Of a DNA stretch of 64,000 bases, positions 20,010 through 29,331 are shown piece by piece. Under the pieces are notes generated by a model. The model was not told the origin of the DNA. It worked only from the letters and a program-made list of their open reading frames with translations, and did not search any database. How positions within the stretch are numbered: the first letter of the stretch is position 1; each line of letters begins with the position of its first letter. Source of the stretch: Granulicella mallensis MP5ACTX8 (GTDB lineage Bacteria; Acidobacteriota; Terriglobia; Terriglobales; Acidobacteriaceae); assembly GCF_000178955.2 (NCBI RefSeq), contig NC_016631.1, positions 434,001 through 498,000 of the forward strand, written 5' to 3'. Position numbers and translations under genes: made by a program.

Positions 20010-20942
20010 ATGTTCACTAAATTTGCAGCCCTTTTGCTTCTTGGAGTCATCCCCGTGTCCGCTCAGACCATCCTGGTTCATGCCCATCGCGGAGGACGCG
20101 CGGCGCGGCCGGAGAACTCGATCCCGTCGTTTGAGTACGGCATCCAGCAGGGAGCCGATGTCCTCGAACTCGACCTGGCCGTCACCAAGGACAACGTCCT
20201 GGTCGTCTCGCACTCGCCTTACCTGACCCAGGTGCACTCGGACGATCTGCGCATGGCGGAGGTCCTGGCGAACGAACGGCAGTGCATCGGGCCCGCAGTG
20301 CCTCCGGGAACCTTGATTCACTCGCTCACGCTGGCCGAGCTGAAGAAGTACGACTGCGGATCGAAGACGCTGGCCGCCTTCCCGCACCAGGTAGCGGTTC
20401 CGCACACGCCGATCCCCACCTTTGAAGAGGTGCTGAACCTCGCTCCGCAAGGGAACTTCCAGTACAACGTCGAGACGAAGATCTTCCCGAATCGCCCGGA
20501 GATCACCCCCACCCCAGAGGTGTTCGTGCAGATGATCGACGAGGCTGTGAAGCGGCATCATCTGGAGTCGCGCGTGATCCTGCAGAGCTTCGACTTTCGG
20601 ACGTTGATAGCCATGCGGAAACTGGACCCGAAGATCCGTCTGTCGGCGCTCTTTGGGCAGTCGAAGTATGACGTGATGATGGGCATCACGGACTCGGACA
20701 AGAGCTTCGCGCATATCGCCAAGATCACCGGAGCGGAGATCCTGAGCCCGGACCAGAGCCTGGTAACGCCCGAGGAAGTAGCGACGGCTCATAAGCTAGG
20801 CGTACAGGTCGCTCCCTATACGGTGAACACGGAAGAGGGTTGGAAGAAGATGGCCGATGCCCATGTGGACGCGATCATCACGGACGATCCGGCTGGACTT
20901 CTGCGGTGGCTGCGCGCGCAGAACCCGCCGCTGCATCCGTAG
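20010..20942 (+). CDS. Glycerophosphodiester phosphodiesterase, exported
   Basis: A 310-residue enzyme that hydrolyses glycerophosphodiesters to glycerol-3-phosphate and an alcohol. A signal peptide (MFTKFAALLLLGVIPVSAQ) is followed by the GDPD signatures HAHRGGRAARPENS, GADVLELDLAVTKDNVLVVS and FNVETK-like QYNVETKIF, which carry the metal and catalytic residues. The 3' part includes VILQSFDFRTLIAMRKLDP and the closing DAIITDDPAGLLRWL. An upstream in-frame extension has no signal character, so the ATG at 20010 was taken. It is probably periplasmic and used for phospholipid breakdown products. Confidence 0.92.
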   Translation: MFTKFAALLLLGVIPVSAQTILVHAHRGGRAARPENSIPSFEYGIQQGADVLELDLAVTKDNVLVVSHSPYLTQVHSDDLRMAEVLANERQCIGPAVPPGTLIHSLTLAELKKYDCGSKTLAAFPHQVAVPHTPIPTFEEVLNLAPQGNFQYNVETKIFPNRPEITPTPEVFVQMIDEAVKRHHLESRVILQSFDFRTLIAMRKLDPKIRLSALFGQSKYDVMMGITDSDKSFAHIAKITGAEILSPDQSLVTPEEVATAHKLGVQVAPYTVNTEEGWKKMADAHVDAIITDDPAGLLRWLRAQNPPLHP

Positions 20943-20971
20943 CTGTTGCTATCTTGTTCACCGCACTGGAA

Positions 20972-21190
20972 CGTCATCCTGAGCGTAGCGCCTCGCGCTT
21001 TTTGCGAGGTGCGAAGTCGAAGGACCCCGAGGGATTCGATCTCGCCCGTGACGTTGGGATCTTTTCCAGCACGAAAGCCCGGGCTCGAGCGCTTGAGGTA
21101 GAAAAGATGCGAAGGGCATGGGCAAGATTGCGACCTTCGGGGTCCTTCGACTCCGCGTCCCAAAAGCCGGACGCTACGCTCAGGATGACG
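20972..21190 (+). repeat. Family A double-palindrome repeat, copy 3
   Basis: Borders ACGTCATCCTGAGCG and CGCTCAGGATGACG. The core reads TTCGATCTCGCCCGTGAC, slightly diverged but in the same orientation as the other copies. It sits between the convergent GDPD and outer-membrane factor genes. Confidence 0.88.
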
Positions 21191-21241
21191 TTCCAGTGGG
21201 GGATGGAGTTTTACAATTTTGTGGTGGTTCGAATGTCAAAA

Positions 21242-21307
21242 AAGAAAGGGCTGAAGGTTCGATCTACCGGTGATTCCACCGAAAGATCGGGCCTTCAGCC
21301 CTTTCTT
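21242..21307 (-). terminator. Hairpin terminator at the end of the RND efflux operon
   Basis: AAGAAAGGGCTGAAGG (21242-21257) pairs perfectly with 21292-21307, with a smaller hairpin in the loop (ACCGGTGATTCCACCGAAAG region). It lies directly after the outer-membrane factor stop codon and is probably bidirectional. Confidence 0.7.
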
Positions 21308-21317
21308 GTCAAACCGT

Positions 21318-22838
21318 TTACTTCTGAATCGTCGTCTCGTCCTTGGTCAACTTCTTCGACACATCCGCCGGTGTAGGCAACTGCGAGCGATCCCACCCTC
21401 CGCCAAGAGCCTCGATCAATTGCACCGACGACGTCATCACCTGCGTGTGCAGCGTGGCGAGGGTCTGCTGGTCCGATAGCAACGTGGTCTGCGCTGTCAC
21501 AACATCGATGTAAGGATCGATACCCGTGGTGTAGCGTCCCATCTCCAGATCGAGAGACTCCTGCGCTGACTTTTCAGCGTCCTGCTGCTGTTGAATCTGG
21601 TGGGACAGGATGCGTGTGGAGGATAGAGAGTCCTCAACCTGCTGGAATGCAGTAAGAACCGTCTGGCGGTAGCTGGCGACGTCTGCGTTGTAGGTAGAGA
21701 TGAACTGGTTGACGGTGGCGCGGCGCAGGCCGCCATCGTAGATGGTCTCGGATACCGCCGGGCCAACCGACCAGAAGCGACTTGACCAGTCGAAGAGATG
21801 GCTCCAGGCGGAACTCTCAAGACCTCCCGAAGCGCTAAGCGTCAACGTGGGATAGTAAGCGGCATAGGCTATCCCGATCTGGGCATTGGCCGAGGCCATA
21901 TTCCGCTCTGCTGCGGCGATATCCGGCCTGCGTTCCAGCAACTGGGTCGGAACCCCGATAGGAATGGCGGGCGGAGCGGCGTCCAGGGCCTTTACAGGGA
22001 TGGAGAAGCTGGACGGGTTCGTTCCGATCAGCACGGCGATGGCATGCTCGTACTGCGCGCGCAGCAGGCCGACATTGGTCGCGGCGGCTTGAGCATTCTG
22101 CAGCGTGTTTCTCGCCTCGACGACCGAGATCCGATCGCCGATCCCCGTGTCGTACTGCGACTGCGTCAGGTCCAGCGACTTTTTATCGGCTTCCACGGTC
22201 CGGTCCAGGACACCTTGCAAGGCGTCCTGACCGCGAATCTCAAAGAAGGTGATCGCCAGCGTGGCTTGCTCGGTAAGACGCTCGTTCTCCAGGTCGGCAG
22301 CACTTAACTGGGCAGCATATTGCTGCTCGCTGATGGTGTTGCGTACCTTGCCCCACAGGTCCGGTGCCCAGGAGACATCGAAGGGAAGGGATGCGAGGGT
22401 TGAGGTGTGATTGACCCCAGCGCCTGCTGTTGTTGCCGTTGTCAGGTTCGCAGAAGTGCCGGAACGAGTGTAGGCCGGCGATGTGCCGACCGTGGGATAG
22501 AGCTGGGAGCGGGCCTGTGCGATCAGCGTGCGCGCTTCCATGAAGTTCTCGAAGAACTGCTTGATGTTCTGGTTGTCAATGTTCAGCTTGTCTTCGAGCG
22601 CATTGAGTTCGGGGTCGTTGTAGATCTCCCACCACTTGCCATGCAGCATGGCGTCCTGCGGTTGTGCGACCTTCCAGTCGTCGGAGCCGGGGAACTGAGT
22701 GGGCGACTCTTTATACGTGGCCGGAGGGGCCTGTGCGATGGCCGGCGGCGCATGGTACTTGGGGCCGACCCTGCAGCCTGCCAGCAGCAGGACTGCGGCA
22801 GCAGAGGTAATAGCGGCATATTGACGGAAGGTAGTCAT
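21318..22838 (-). CDS. RND efflux outer-membrane factor, NodT/OprM-like lipoprotein
   Basis: A 506-residue TolC-type outer-membrane channel. A lipoprotein signal ends in LLLAGC (Cys about residue 22), followed by RVGPKYHAPP, typical of the NodT subfamily. Two OEP repeats are visible, with signatures WWEIYNDPELNAL, SWAPDLWGKVRN, GIPTQLLERRPDIAAAERN and LSDQQTLATLHTQ. It is the last gene of the four-gene RND operon that begins at 30572, 35 bases after the second permease. Its job is to form the exit duct for the tripartite pump. Confidence 0.93.
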   Translation of the reverse strand: MTTFRQYAAITSAAAVLLLAGCRVGPKYHAPPAIAQAPPATYKESPTQFPGSDDWKVAQPQDAMLHGKWWEIYNDPELNALEDKLNIDNQNIKQFFENFMEARTLIAQARSQLYPTVGTSPAYTRSGTSANLTTATTAGAGVNHTSTLASLPFDVSWAPDLWGKVRNTISEQQYAAQLSAADLENERLTEQATLAITFFEIRGQDALQGVLDRTVEADKKSLDLTQSQYDTGIGDRISVVEARNTLQNAQAAATNVGLLRAQYEHAIAVLIGTNPSSFSIPVKALDAAPPAIPIGVPTQLLERRPDIAAAERNMASANAQIGIAYAAYYPTLTLSASGGLESSAWSHLFDWSSRFWSVGPAVSETIYDGGLRRATVNQFISTYNADVASYRQTVLTAFQQVEDSLSSTRILSHQIQQQQDAEKSAQESLDLEMGRYTTGIDPYIDVVTAQTTLLSDQQTLATLHTQVMTSSVQLIEALGGGWDRSQLPTPADVSKKLTKDETTIQK

Positions 22839-22873
22839 AGTTTCCTATCCATTAATTCTTCAGATTCTTCAAA

Positions 22874-25800
22874 TTACTCTGATGCGGAGGCCGCGAGGCC
22901 ATCCGTGGCATGAAAATCGTCGTGCTCTTTGCCCGACATACGAAGACGCAGCTTGTCGAGTGTGAGGTAGACGACCGGAGTCGTATAGAGCGTAAGCAGT
23001 TGGCTGACGATCAGGCCGCCGACGATGGTGATGCCCAGCGGACGGCGAAGCTCGGATCCCGTGCCTGTTCCAAAGGCCAGGGGAAGAGCGCCGAAGAGTG
23101 CCGCCATGGTGGTCATCAAAATGGGGCGGAAACGCAGCATGCAGGCTTCGAAGATGGCGTCTTCCGTATTCATTCCGCCTTCGCGTTCCTGCTGCAGGGC
23201 GAAGTCGATCATCATGATGGCGTTCTTCTTAACGATACCGATTAAGAGAACGATGCCTATGATCGAGATGACGTTCAGGTCTTCCTTGAAGAGCATCAGC
23301 GCCAGCATGGCGCCCACACTTGCCGAAGGCAGGGTGGACAGGATGGTGAGCGGGTGCATCAGGCTCTCATACAGTACGCCCAGAACGATATAGACCGCGA
23401 TCAAGGCCGTCAACACCAACACCGGCTCGGTGCCGAGTGACTGCTGGTAGGCCTGCAGCGTTCCGGCGAAGAAGCCCTGGATCGACGTGGGCGTACCGAG
23501 CTTCTGCTGCATCTGCTCGATGGCCAGCGTGGCCTCGCTGAGCGAAACACCGGGCGCGAGATTGAACGACACCGTCACCGAAGGAAAGAGCCCGGTATGG
23601 TTGAGCGCCAGGGGAGTCGTATTGGCGCTGGCTCTGGCCATGGTGAAGAGCGGCGTGTTGCCGCTTGCTGTCTTGCTGCTGCTCGAAGCGTCGTGGAAGT
23701 AGATATTCTCCAACCCTTCTGGGTGGGCCCAGTATTGCGGGGCGACTTCCAGCACGACATAGTACTGGTTCAACTGCGTATAGATGAGCGAAACTTCCGA
23801 CTGGCCAAAGGCTCCGTACAGGCCGTTATCCAGCGACTGGGCCGTCTGGCCGAGCTTTGCCGCCGTAACGCGATCGTAGGACAGCAACTCGTCAAGACCG
23901 CCGTTCTGTTGGTCGGAGCTCACATCCTGCAGGCCGTGAAGATGCGTCATCTGCTCCAGCAGCTTCGGTCCCCAGGTCTGGAGGTCGGTCACATTGTCGG
24001 CTTCGATGGTGTATTGATAGAGCGCATTACTGGAGCGGCCACCGATGCGCAGGTCCTGCGACGCCTGGAGAAAAGTAGAGGCTCCGGTCAGCTTGTTTAG
24101 CGGCGCGCGCAGGCGGTTGATGATGTCCGGGGCGCCGATCTTCCGGATATTCAAAGGCTTGAGGATGACGAAGAGGTTTCCGGTGTTGGTCGCGCCCTGG
24201 CCTCCGGTAAAGCCGATCACGTTCTGAACGGATGGATCTTTCTTGATGACTTCCTCAGCCTGCAGCAGAGAGGCATTCATCACCGGATAGGAGGCATCCT
24301 GGGGCCCGCGAATGGCTCCCGACAAGGTGCCTGTGTCCTGTTGCGGGAAGAAGCCCTTGGGGATCTTGATGATGATGACCACATTGAGCGCGATGGTCAA
24401 AAACAGAACGGTGAGGGTGAGCCCCGGATTTCCCAGCACCCAATGCAGGCTCTTTCGATAGATATTCAGGACCCAATCGAAAGCTCCCTCCATCGCCATG
24501 TAGAGCCGGCCATGCTTTTTGTTGTGCTCGCTCTTCAGGAGATAGGCGCACATCATGGGCGTTGTGGTCAGGGAGACCGCCATCGATACCAGGATGGCGG
24601 TAGAGAGCGTCACGGCAAACTCGCGGAAGAGACGGCCCACGATTCCGCCCATCAGCAGCAGCGGAATAAAGACCGCAATGAGCGAGATGCTGATGGACAC
24701 CACGGTAAAGCCGATCTCTTGTGCCCCCTTCAGCGCTGCCGCGAAGGGGGCCACGCCATCTTCGATATGGCGCGTGATGTTCTCCATCACGACGATCGCG
24801 TCGTCCACCACGAAGCCGGTCGAGATCGTCAGGGCCATCAACGACAGGTTGTCGAGGCTGTAGCCGCACATGTACATGATCGCAAAGGTGCCGATCAGCG
24901 AAACCGGAACTGCCACGGCAGGAATGAGCGTCGCCCTGCCGTTGCGCAGGAAGATAAACACTACGACGATGACCAGGCAGACGGAGAGAATCAGCGTCCG
25001 TTCGACGTCATCCACTGAAGCGCGGATCGTCGTCGTGCGGTCCAGGACCTTCGTGATGGTGATGCCCTGCGGGATCGTCGCCTGGAGCGAGGGCATCTGC
25101 TCATCGATACGGTCGACCGTATCGATGATATTGGCGCCTGGCTGACGGAAGACGATGAGTACGATGGCGCGTTTGCCGTTCAGGTAGCCGCCGGCGCGCA
25201 CGTTCTGCACGGAGTCGACGACATCGGACACGTCGGACAGGTGGATCGCCGTCCCGTTGTGGTAACCGACAATGAGCGGCTTGTACTCCTCGGCATGCGA
25301 GATCTGGCCGTTCACCACGATGTCGGCGCTGGCGTCGCCATTGGTAATCTGGCCACGCGCGAGATTGGTGTTTTGCAGGCTCAGCATGGCCTGCAGGTCC
25401 GACATCGCCAGCCCGTAGCTGGCGAGCTTGGTCGGATTAACCTCGACGCGGACCGAGGGCAGGGCACCGCCGCCGGCGCTTACCTGTCCTACACCCTCAA
25501 TCTGCGACAGCTTCTGCTCCATGACGGTAGAGGCTTCGTCATAGAGCTTGTCCGGGCCGTAGATGTCGGACGTCAGGGCAATGATCATGATCGGCGAATC
25601 GGCCGGATTGACCTTGCGATACGTCGGGTTGCTGGGCAGGTTGGTGGGCAGATACGTCCGGGCGGCATTGATCGCCGCCTCCACGTCGCGCGCCGCGCCA
25701 TCGATATTGCGGCTCAGGTCGAACTGGATGGTAATTGAGGTCGCGCCCAGGCTGCTGGACGAGGTCATCTCCGTTACGCCGGCGATGTGGCCGAACTGCC

Positions 25801-26005
25801 GCTCGAGAGGGGTCGCAATGGACGACGCCATAATGTCGGCACTCGCGCCCGGAAGGCTGGCACCGACAGAGATGGTAGGGAAGTCCACCTGGGGCAACGG
25901 GGAGACCGGCAGCACCGTGAACGCGATGGCTCCGGCGATCGCTACGGCAATCGTGAGCAGCGTTGTGGCTACCGGCCTATGGATGAACGGAGTGGAGAGA
26001 CTCAT
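22874..26005 (-). CDS. RND efflux permease, MdtC/MdtB-like
   Basis: A 1043-residue inner-membrane proton-driven pump subunit of the HAE1/RND family with twelve expected membrane segments and two periplasmic loops. It starts SLSTPFIHRPVATTLLTIAV. Family motifs include SSSLGATSITIQFDLSRNID, GFVVDDAIVVMENITRHIED (the proton-relay Asp pair in TM4) and LRFRPILMTTMAALFGALPL. It overlaps the preceding permease by four bases (ATGA). Two different permeases in one operon with a single fusion protein is the MdtABC arrangement, in which the two form a mixed trimer. Confidence 0.93.
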   Translation of the reverse strand: MSLSTPFIHRPVATTLLTIAVAIAGAIAFTVLPVSPLPQVDFPTISVGASLPGASADIMASSIATPLERQFGHIAGVTEMTSSSSLGATSITIQFDLSRNIDGAARDVEAAINAARTYLPTNLPSNPTYRKVNPADSPIMIIALTSDIYGPDKLYDEASTVMEQKLSQIEGVGQVSAGGGALPSVRVEVNPTKLASYGLAMSDLQAMLSLQNTNLARGQITNGDASADIVVNGQISHAEEYKPLIVGYHNGTAIHLSDVSDVVDSVQNVRAGGYLNGKRAIVLIVFRQPGANIIDTVDRIDEQMPSLQATIPQGITITKVLDRTTTIRASVDDVERTLILSVCLVIVVVFIFLRNGRATLIPAVAVPVSLIGTFAIMYMCGYSLDNLSLMALTISTGFVVDDAIVVMENITRHIEDGVAPFAAALKGAQEIGFTVVSISISLIAVFIPLLLMGGIVGRLFREFAVTLSTAILVSMAVSLTTTPMMCAYLLKSEHNKKHGRLYMAMEGAFDWVLNIYRKSLHWVLGNPGLTLTVLFLTIALNVVIIIKIPKGFFPQQDTGTLSGAIRGPQDASYPVMNASLLQAEEVIKKDPSVQNVIGFTGGQGATNTGNLFVILKPLNIRKIGAPDIINRLRAPLNKLTGASTFLQASQDLRIGGRSSNALYQYTIEADNVTDLQTWGPKLLEQMTHLHGLQDVSSDQQNGGLDELLSYDRVTAAKLGQTAQSLDNGLYGAFGQSEVSLIYTQLNQYYVVLEVAPQYWAHPEGLENIYFHDASSSSKTASGNTPLFTMARASANTTPLALNHTGLFPSVTVSFNLAPGVSLSEATLAIEQMQQKLGTPTSIQGFFAGTLQAYQQSLGTEPVLVLTALIAVYIVLGVLYESLMHPLTILSTLPSASVGAMLALMLFKEDLNVISIIGIVLLIGIVKKNAIMMIDFALQQEREGGMNTEDAIFEACMLRFRPILMTTMAALFGALPLAFGTGTGSELRRPLGITIVGGLIVSQLLTLYTTPVVYLTLDKLRLRMSGKEHDDFHATDGLAASASE

Positions 26006-29000
26006 GACAGTCCTGCCGGTTGAGGGGCATCGCCGTTGTGGGGCTCAACGTGGTCTTCCTTGGGCTTGCGCGAGAAGCGCTTCGCCAGGTTGTCGAAGAA
26101 GATATAGATAACCGGGGTCGTGTAGAGCGTCAGCACCTGGCTGAGCATCAAGCCGCCCACCATCGCAATACCGAGAGGCCTGCGCAGTTCGGAACCGATG
26201 CCGTGCCCGAACGCCAGCGGAAGACCGCCAAGCAGCGCCGCCATGGTGGTCATCATGATCGGACGGAAGCGCAGGAGGCAGGCCTCGTAGATCGCTTCGG
26301 TAGAGTTCTTTCCGTGGTGCCGCTCCGCCTCCAGGGCGAAGTCCACCATCATAATGCCGTTTTTCTTAACGATACCGATGAGCAGCACGATACCGATGAT
26401 GGCCACGACGCTCAGATCCTGGTGGAAGAGGATGAGCGAAAGGAAGGCTCCTACACCGGCCGAGGGGAGAGTCGACAGAATCGTGATGGGGTGGATGAAG
26501 CTCTCATACAGAACGCCCAGAACGATATAAACAGTCACCAGTGCCGCAAGGATCAGAAGAGGCTCGTTGGAGAGGGAATTCCTGAAAGAGGCGGCGGTAC
26601 CCTGGAAGTCGGCCTGCACGCTGGCCGGCATGTGCATGTCCTTCTGCACCTTGGTGATGGAGTCGATGGCGCCGCCGAGAGCGGCGTTCGGAGCCAGGTT
26701 GAAAGAGACGGTGATCGACGGGAACTGTCCCTGGTGCGCGATGGAGAGCGCTTCGGTCGTGGTCTCGAAGTGCGAGAAGGCGCTCAGCGGAACGGGGCTG
26801 CCGAAGGATGAGCTGGTCGTACCGGCCGAAGTCGCGCCGCCACTGGAAGCCGCCGTGCTCGAAGTAAGAGCGTTGACTGCCGGTGAAAGAGTGTTTGCGG
26901 AAGGCGTAAAGAGCGCGGAGCCGGTAAGGGCATTCGATCCGGCGGAAGTGGAGCCGTTCCCCGAAGAGGTGGAAGCGCCCGCTCCGCTGGCCCCTGAAGA
27001 GGCGTTGGACTGGATGTACAGGTGATTCAGCTTGTTGGGGTCGAGCTGGAACTGTGGCTGGGCCTCGAGAATCACGTGGTACTGATTCAACTGCGTGTAC
27101 ATCGTGTTGATCTGCCGCTGACCGAAGGCGTCGTAAAGCGTGTTATCGACGGTCGTCGGAGCGATGCCCATGCGGGAAGCGGTGGGACGATCCAGCACGA
27201 GGGATACCGCGAGGCCACCCATCTGCTGATCGGTAGCCACGTCTTCCAGCTCAGGCAATTGCTTCAGCTTCGTCACGAAGCGGGCCGTCCAGTCATTCAG
27301 TTCGTTTTGGTCGGGATCTTCCAGCGTGTACTGGTACTGGGTGCGGCTGACGCGGTCATCGACCGTGATGTTCTGCACCGGCTGCATGAAGAGTTGAATG
27401 CCGTCTACCTTGCTCAAGCTCGACTGGAGTCTGCGGATGACGTCCGAAGCGCTCAGGTTGCGCTGCTCGAGTGGCTTGAGGTTGATCGACATGCGGCCGC
27501 TGTTGAGCGTGGTGTTGGTGCCGTCGGGGCCGATAAAGGAAGACAGGCTCTCAACCGCGGGGTCCTGAAGAATGATGTTGGCCAGGTCCTGCTGCTTCTT
27601 CGCCATGGCCTTTGTGCCGATGGTGGGAGGAGCCTGCGAGATGCCCTGGATGACGCCGGTGTCCTGTACAGGGAAGAAGCCCTTGGGAATGATGATGTAC
27701 AGGTAGATCGTGAGCATCAAAGTGGCGAGCGCAACGAAGAGGGTGATCGTCTGAAACCGCAGAACGAAGCTCAGCGTGCGTCCGTAGAACGCGATCATCC
27801 ACTCGAAGACACGCTCTGAGGCCTGGTAGAAGCGTCCCTGGGTGGCTTCGGGATCGTGTTTCAGGATGCGCGAAGCCATCATTGGCGTGAGCGTCAGCGA
27901 AACCACGGCGGAGATCACGATGGTGACGGCCAGGGTGACGGCGAACTCGCGGAAGAGACGGCCGACGACATCGCCCATGAAGAGCAGTGGAATCAGCACG
28001 GCGATCAGCGAAACCGTCAGCGAGAGAATGGTGAAGCCGATCTGCTCGGCGCCCTTCAGCGCGGCCTGCATCGGCGAGTCGCCCTCTTCCAGGTAGCGCG
28101 AGATGTTCTCCACCATGACGATCGCGTCGTCGACGACGAAGCCCGTCGAGATGGTCAACGCCATGAGCGACAGGTTGTCGAGGCTGTATCCCAGGGCGTA
28201 CATCGCCGCGAAGGTGCCGACCAGCGACAGGGGCACGGCGACGCTCGGAATGATGGTGGCGTACAGATTGCGCAGGAAGAGGAAGATGACGAGGACGACC
28301 AGTCCGATCGTCAGCATGAGTTCAAACTCAACGTCATCGACGGACGCCTGGATGGGAGTGGTCAAATCGGTGAGCGTGGTGACCTGGATGCCCTTGGGCA
28401 GGTTCGCTTCCAGTTGCGGCAGCAGGGCCTTGATGCTCTTGACGACGCTGATGGTGTTGCCGCCGGGCTGTCGCTGCACGTTGAGGATGATGGCCGGCGT
28501 CTGGTTCATCCAGGCTGCCTGCGTGGTGTTTTCCACCCCATCCACGATGGTAGCGACGTCGGTCAGCATGACCGGTGCGCCATTGCGATACGCCACTACA
28601 ACTTTCTTGTAGTCGTCGCTGGTCACGAGCTGGTCGTTCGCGTCGATCTGGTAGTCCTGCCGGGGCCCATCGAAGTTGCCCTTGGCGGCGTTGACGCTGG
28701 ACTGCGAGACCGCCGTGCGGAGGTCTTCGAGGTTGATTCCGTAGGAAGACAGCGCGGTCGGATTGACCTGGATACGAACGGCCGGCTTCTGGCCGCCGCT
28801 GATGCTTACAAGGCCTACACCGCTGAGCTGCGAGATCTTAGGCGCCAGCCGGGTGTCGACGAGGTCTTCCACCTGCGAGAGGGGAATCGTGTTGGAGGTA
28901 ACCGCCAGCGTCAGTACGGGAGCGTCGGCGGGGTTCGTCTTGCTGTAGATCGGCGGTGCCGGCAGGTTCGCGGGGAGGAAGCTCTGCGCGGCATTGATCG

Positions 29001-29331
29001 CCGACTGTACTTCTTCTTCCGCGATATCGATGTTCAGGCTCAGGTTGAACTGCAGCACGATCACCGAGTTGCCGCCGGCGCTCGTGGAGGTCATCTGGCT
29101 CAGGCCCTGCATCTCGCCGAACTGCCGTTCAAGCGGAGCGGTGACCGTGGTGGCCATGACGTCCGGGCTGGCGCCCGGATAGAACGTGAGCACCTGGATC
29201 GTCGGATAATCGACCTCCGGCAACGCGGAGACGGGGAGCTGCGTATAACCGACAATGCCAACCAGCAGAATTGCCGCCATGAGCAGCGCCGTCGCAACAG
29301 GACGGAGAATAAATGGGCGTGAAGGACTCAA
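26002..29331 (-). CDS. RND efflux permease, MdtB-like, with Ser/Ala/Gly-rich loop
   Basis: A 1109-residue RND permease, partner of the one just downstream. It starts SPSRPFILRPVATALLMAAI and carries GFVVDDAIVMVENISRYLEE (TM4 proton-relay Asp pair) and LRFRPIMMTTMAALLGGLPL. It is longer than its partner mainly because of a roughly 75-residue Ser/Ala/Gly/Thr-rich insertion at residues about 772-850 (SSGASGAGASTSSGNGS and onward) in the second periplasmic loop. It overlaps both neighbours by ATGA, pointing to translational coupling. Substrates cannot be read from the sequence. Confidence 0.93.
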   Translation of the reverse strand: MSPSRPFILRPVATALLMAAILLVGIVGYTQLPVSALPEVDYPTIQVLTFYPGASPDVMATTVTAPLERQFGEMQGLSQMTSTSAGGNSVIVLQFNLSLNIDIAEEEVQSAINAAQSFLPANLPAPPIYSKTNPADAPVLTLAVTSNTIPLSQVEDLVDTRLAPKISQLSGVGLVSISGGQKPAVRIQVNPTALSSYGINLEDLRTAVSQSSVNAAKGNFDGPRQDYQIDANDQLVTSDDYKKVVVAYRNGAPVMLTDVATIVDGVENTTQAAWMNQTPAIILNVQRQPGGNTISVVKSIKALLPQLEANLPKGIQVTTLTDLTTPIQASVDDVEFELMLTIGLVVLVIFLFLRNLYATIIPSVAVPLSLVGTFAAMYALGYSLDNLSLMALTISTGFVVDDAIVMVENISRYLEEGDSPMQAALKGAEQIGFTILSLTVSLIAVLIPLLFMGDVVGRLFREFAVTLAVTIVISAVVSLTLTPMMASRILKHDPEATQGRFYQASERVFEWMIAFYGRTLSFVLRFQTITLFVALATLMLTIYLYIIIPKGFFPVQDTGVIQGISQAPPTIGTKAMAKKQQDLANIILQDPAVESLSSFIGPDGTNTTLNSGRMSINLKPLEQRNLSASDVIRRLQSSLSKVDGIQLFMQPVQNITVDDRVSRTQYQYTLEDPDQNELNDWTARFVTKLKQLPELEDVATDQQMGGLAVSLVLDRPTASRMGIAPTTVDNTLYDAFGQRQINTMYTQLNQYHVILEAQPQFQLDPNKLNHLYIQSNASSGASGAGASTSSGNGSTSAGSNALTGSALFTPSANTLSPAVNALTSSTAASSGGATSAGTTSSSFGSPVPLSAFSHFETTTEALSIAHQGQFPSITVSFNLAPNAALGGAIDSITKVQKDMHMPASVQADFQGTAASFRNSLSNEPLLILAALVTVYIVLGVLYESFIHPITILSTLPSAGVGAFLSLILFHQDLSVVAIIGIVLLIGIVKKNGIMMVDFALEAERHHGKNSTEAIYEACLLRFRPIMMTTMAALLGGLPLAFGHGIGSELRRPLGIAMVGGLMLSQVLTLYTTPVIYIFFDNLAKRFSRKPKEDHVEPHNGDAPQPAGLS

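Noticed and set aside
27856-29322. 488-codon plus-strand frame opposite the RND permease
   Set aside because: The composition (Arg/His/Asp-rich) is that of an antisense shadow; the minus-strand permease is fully supported.
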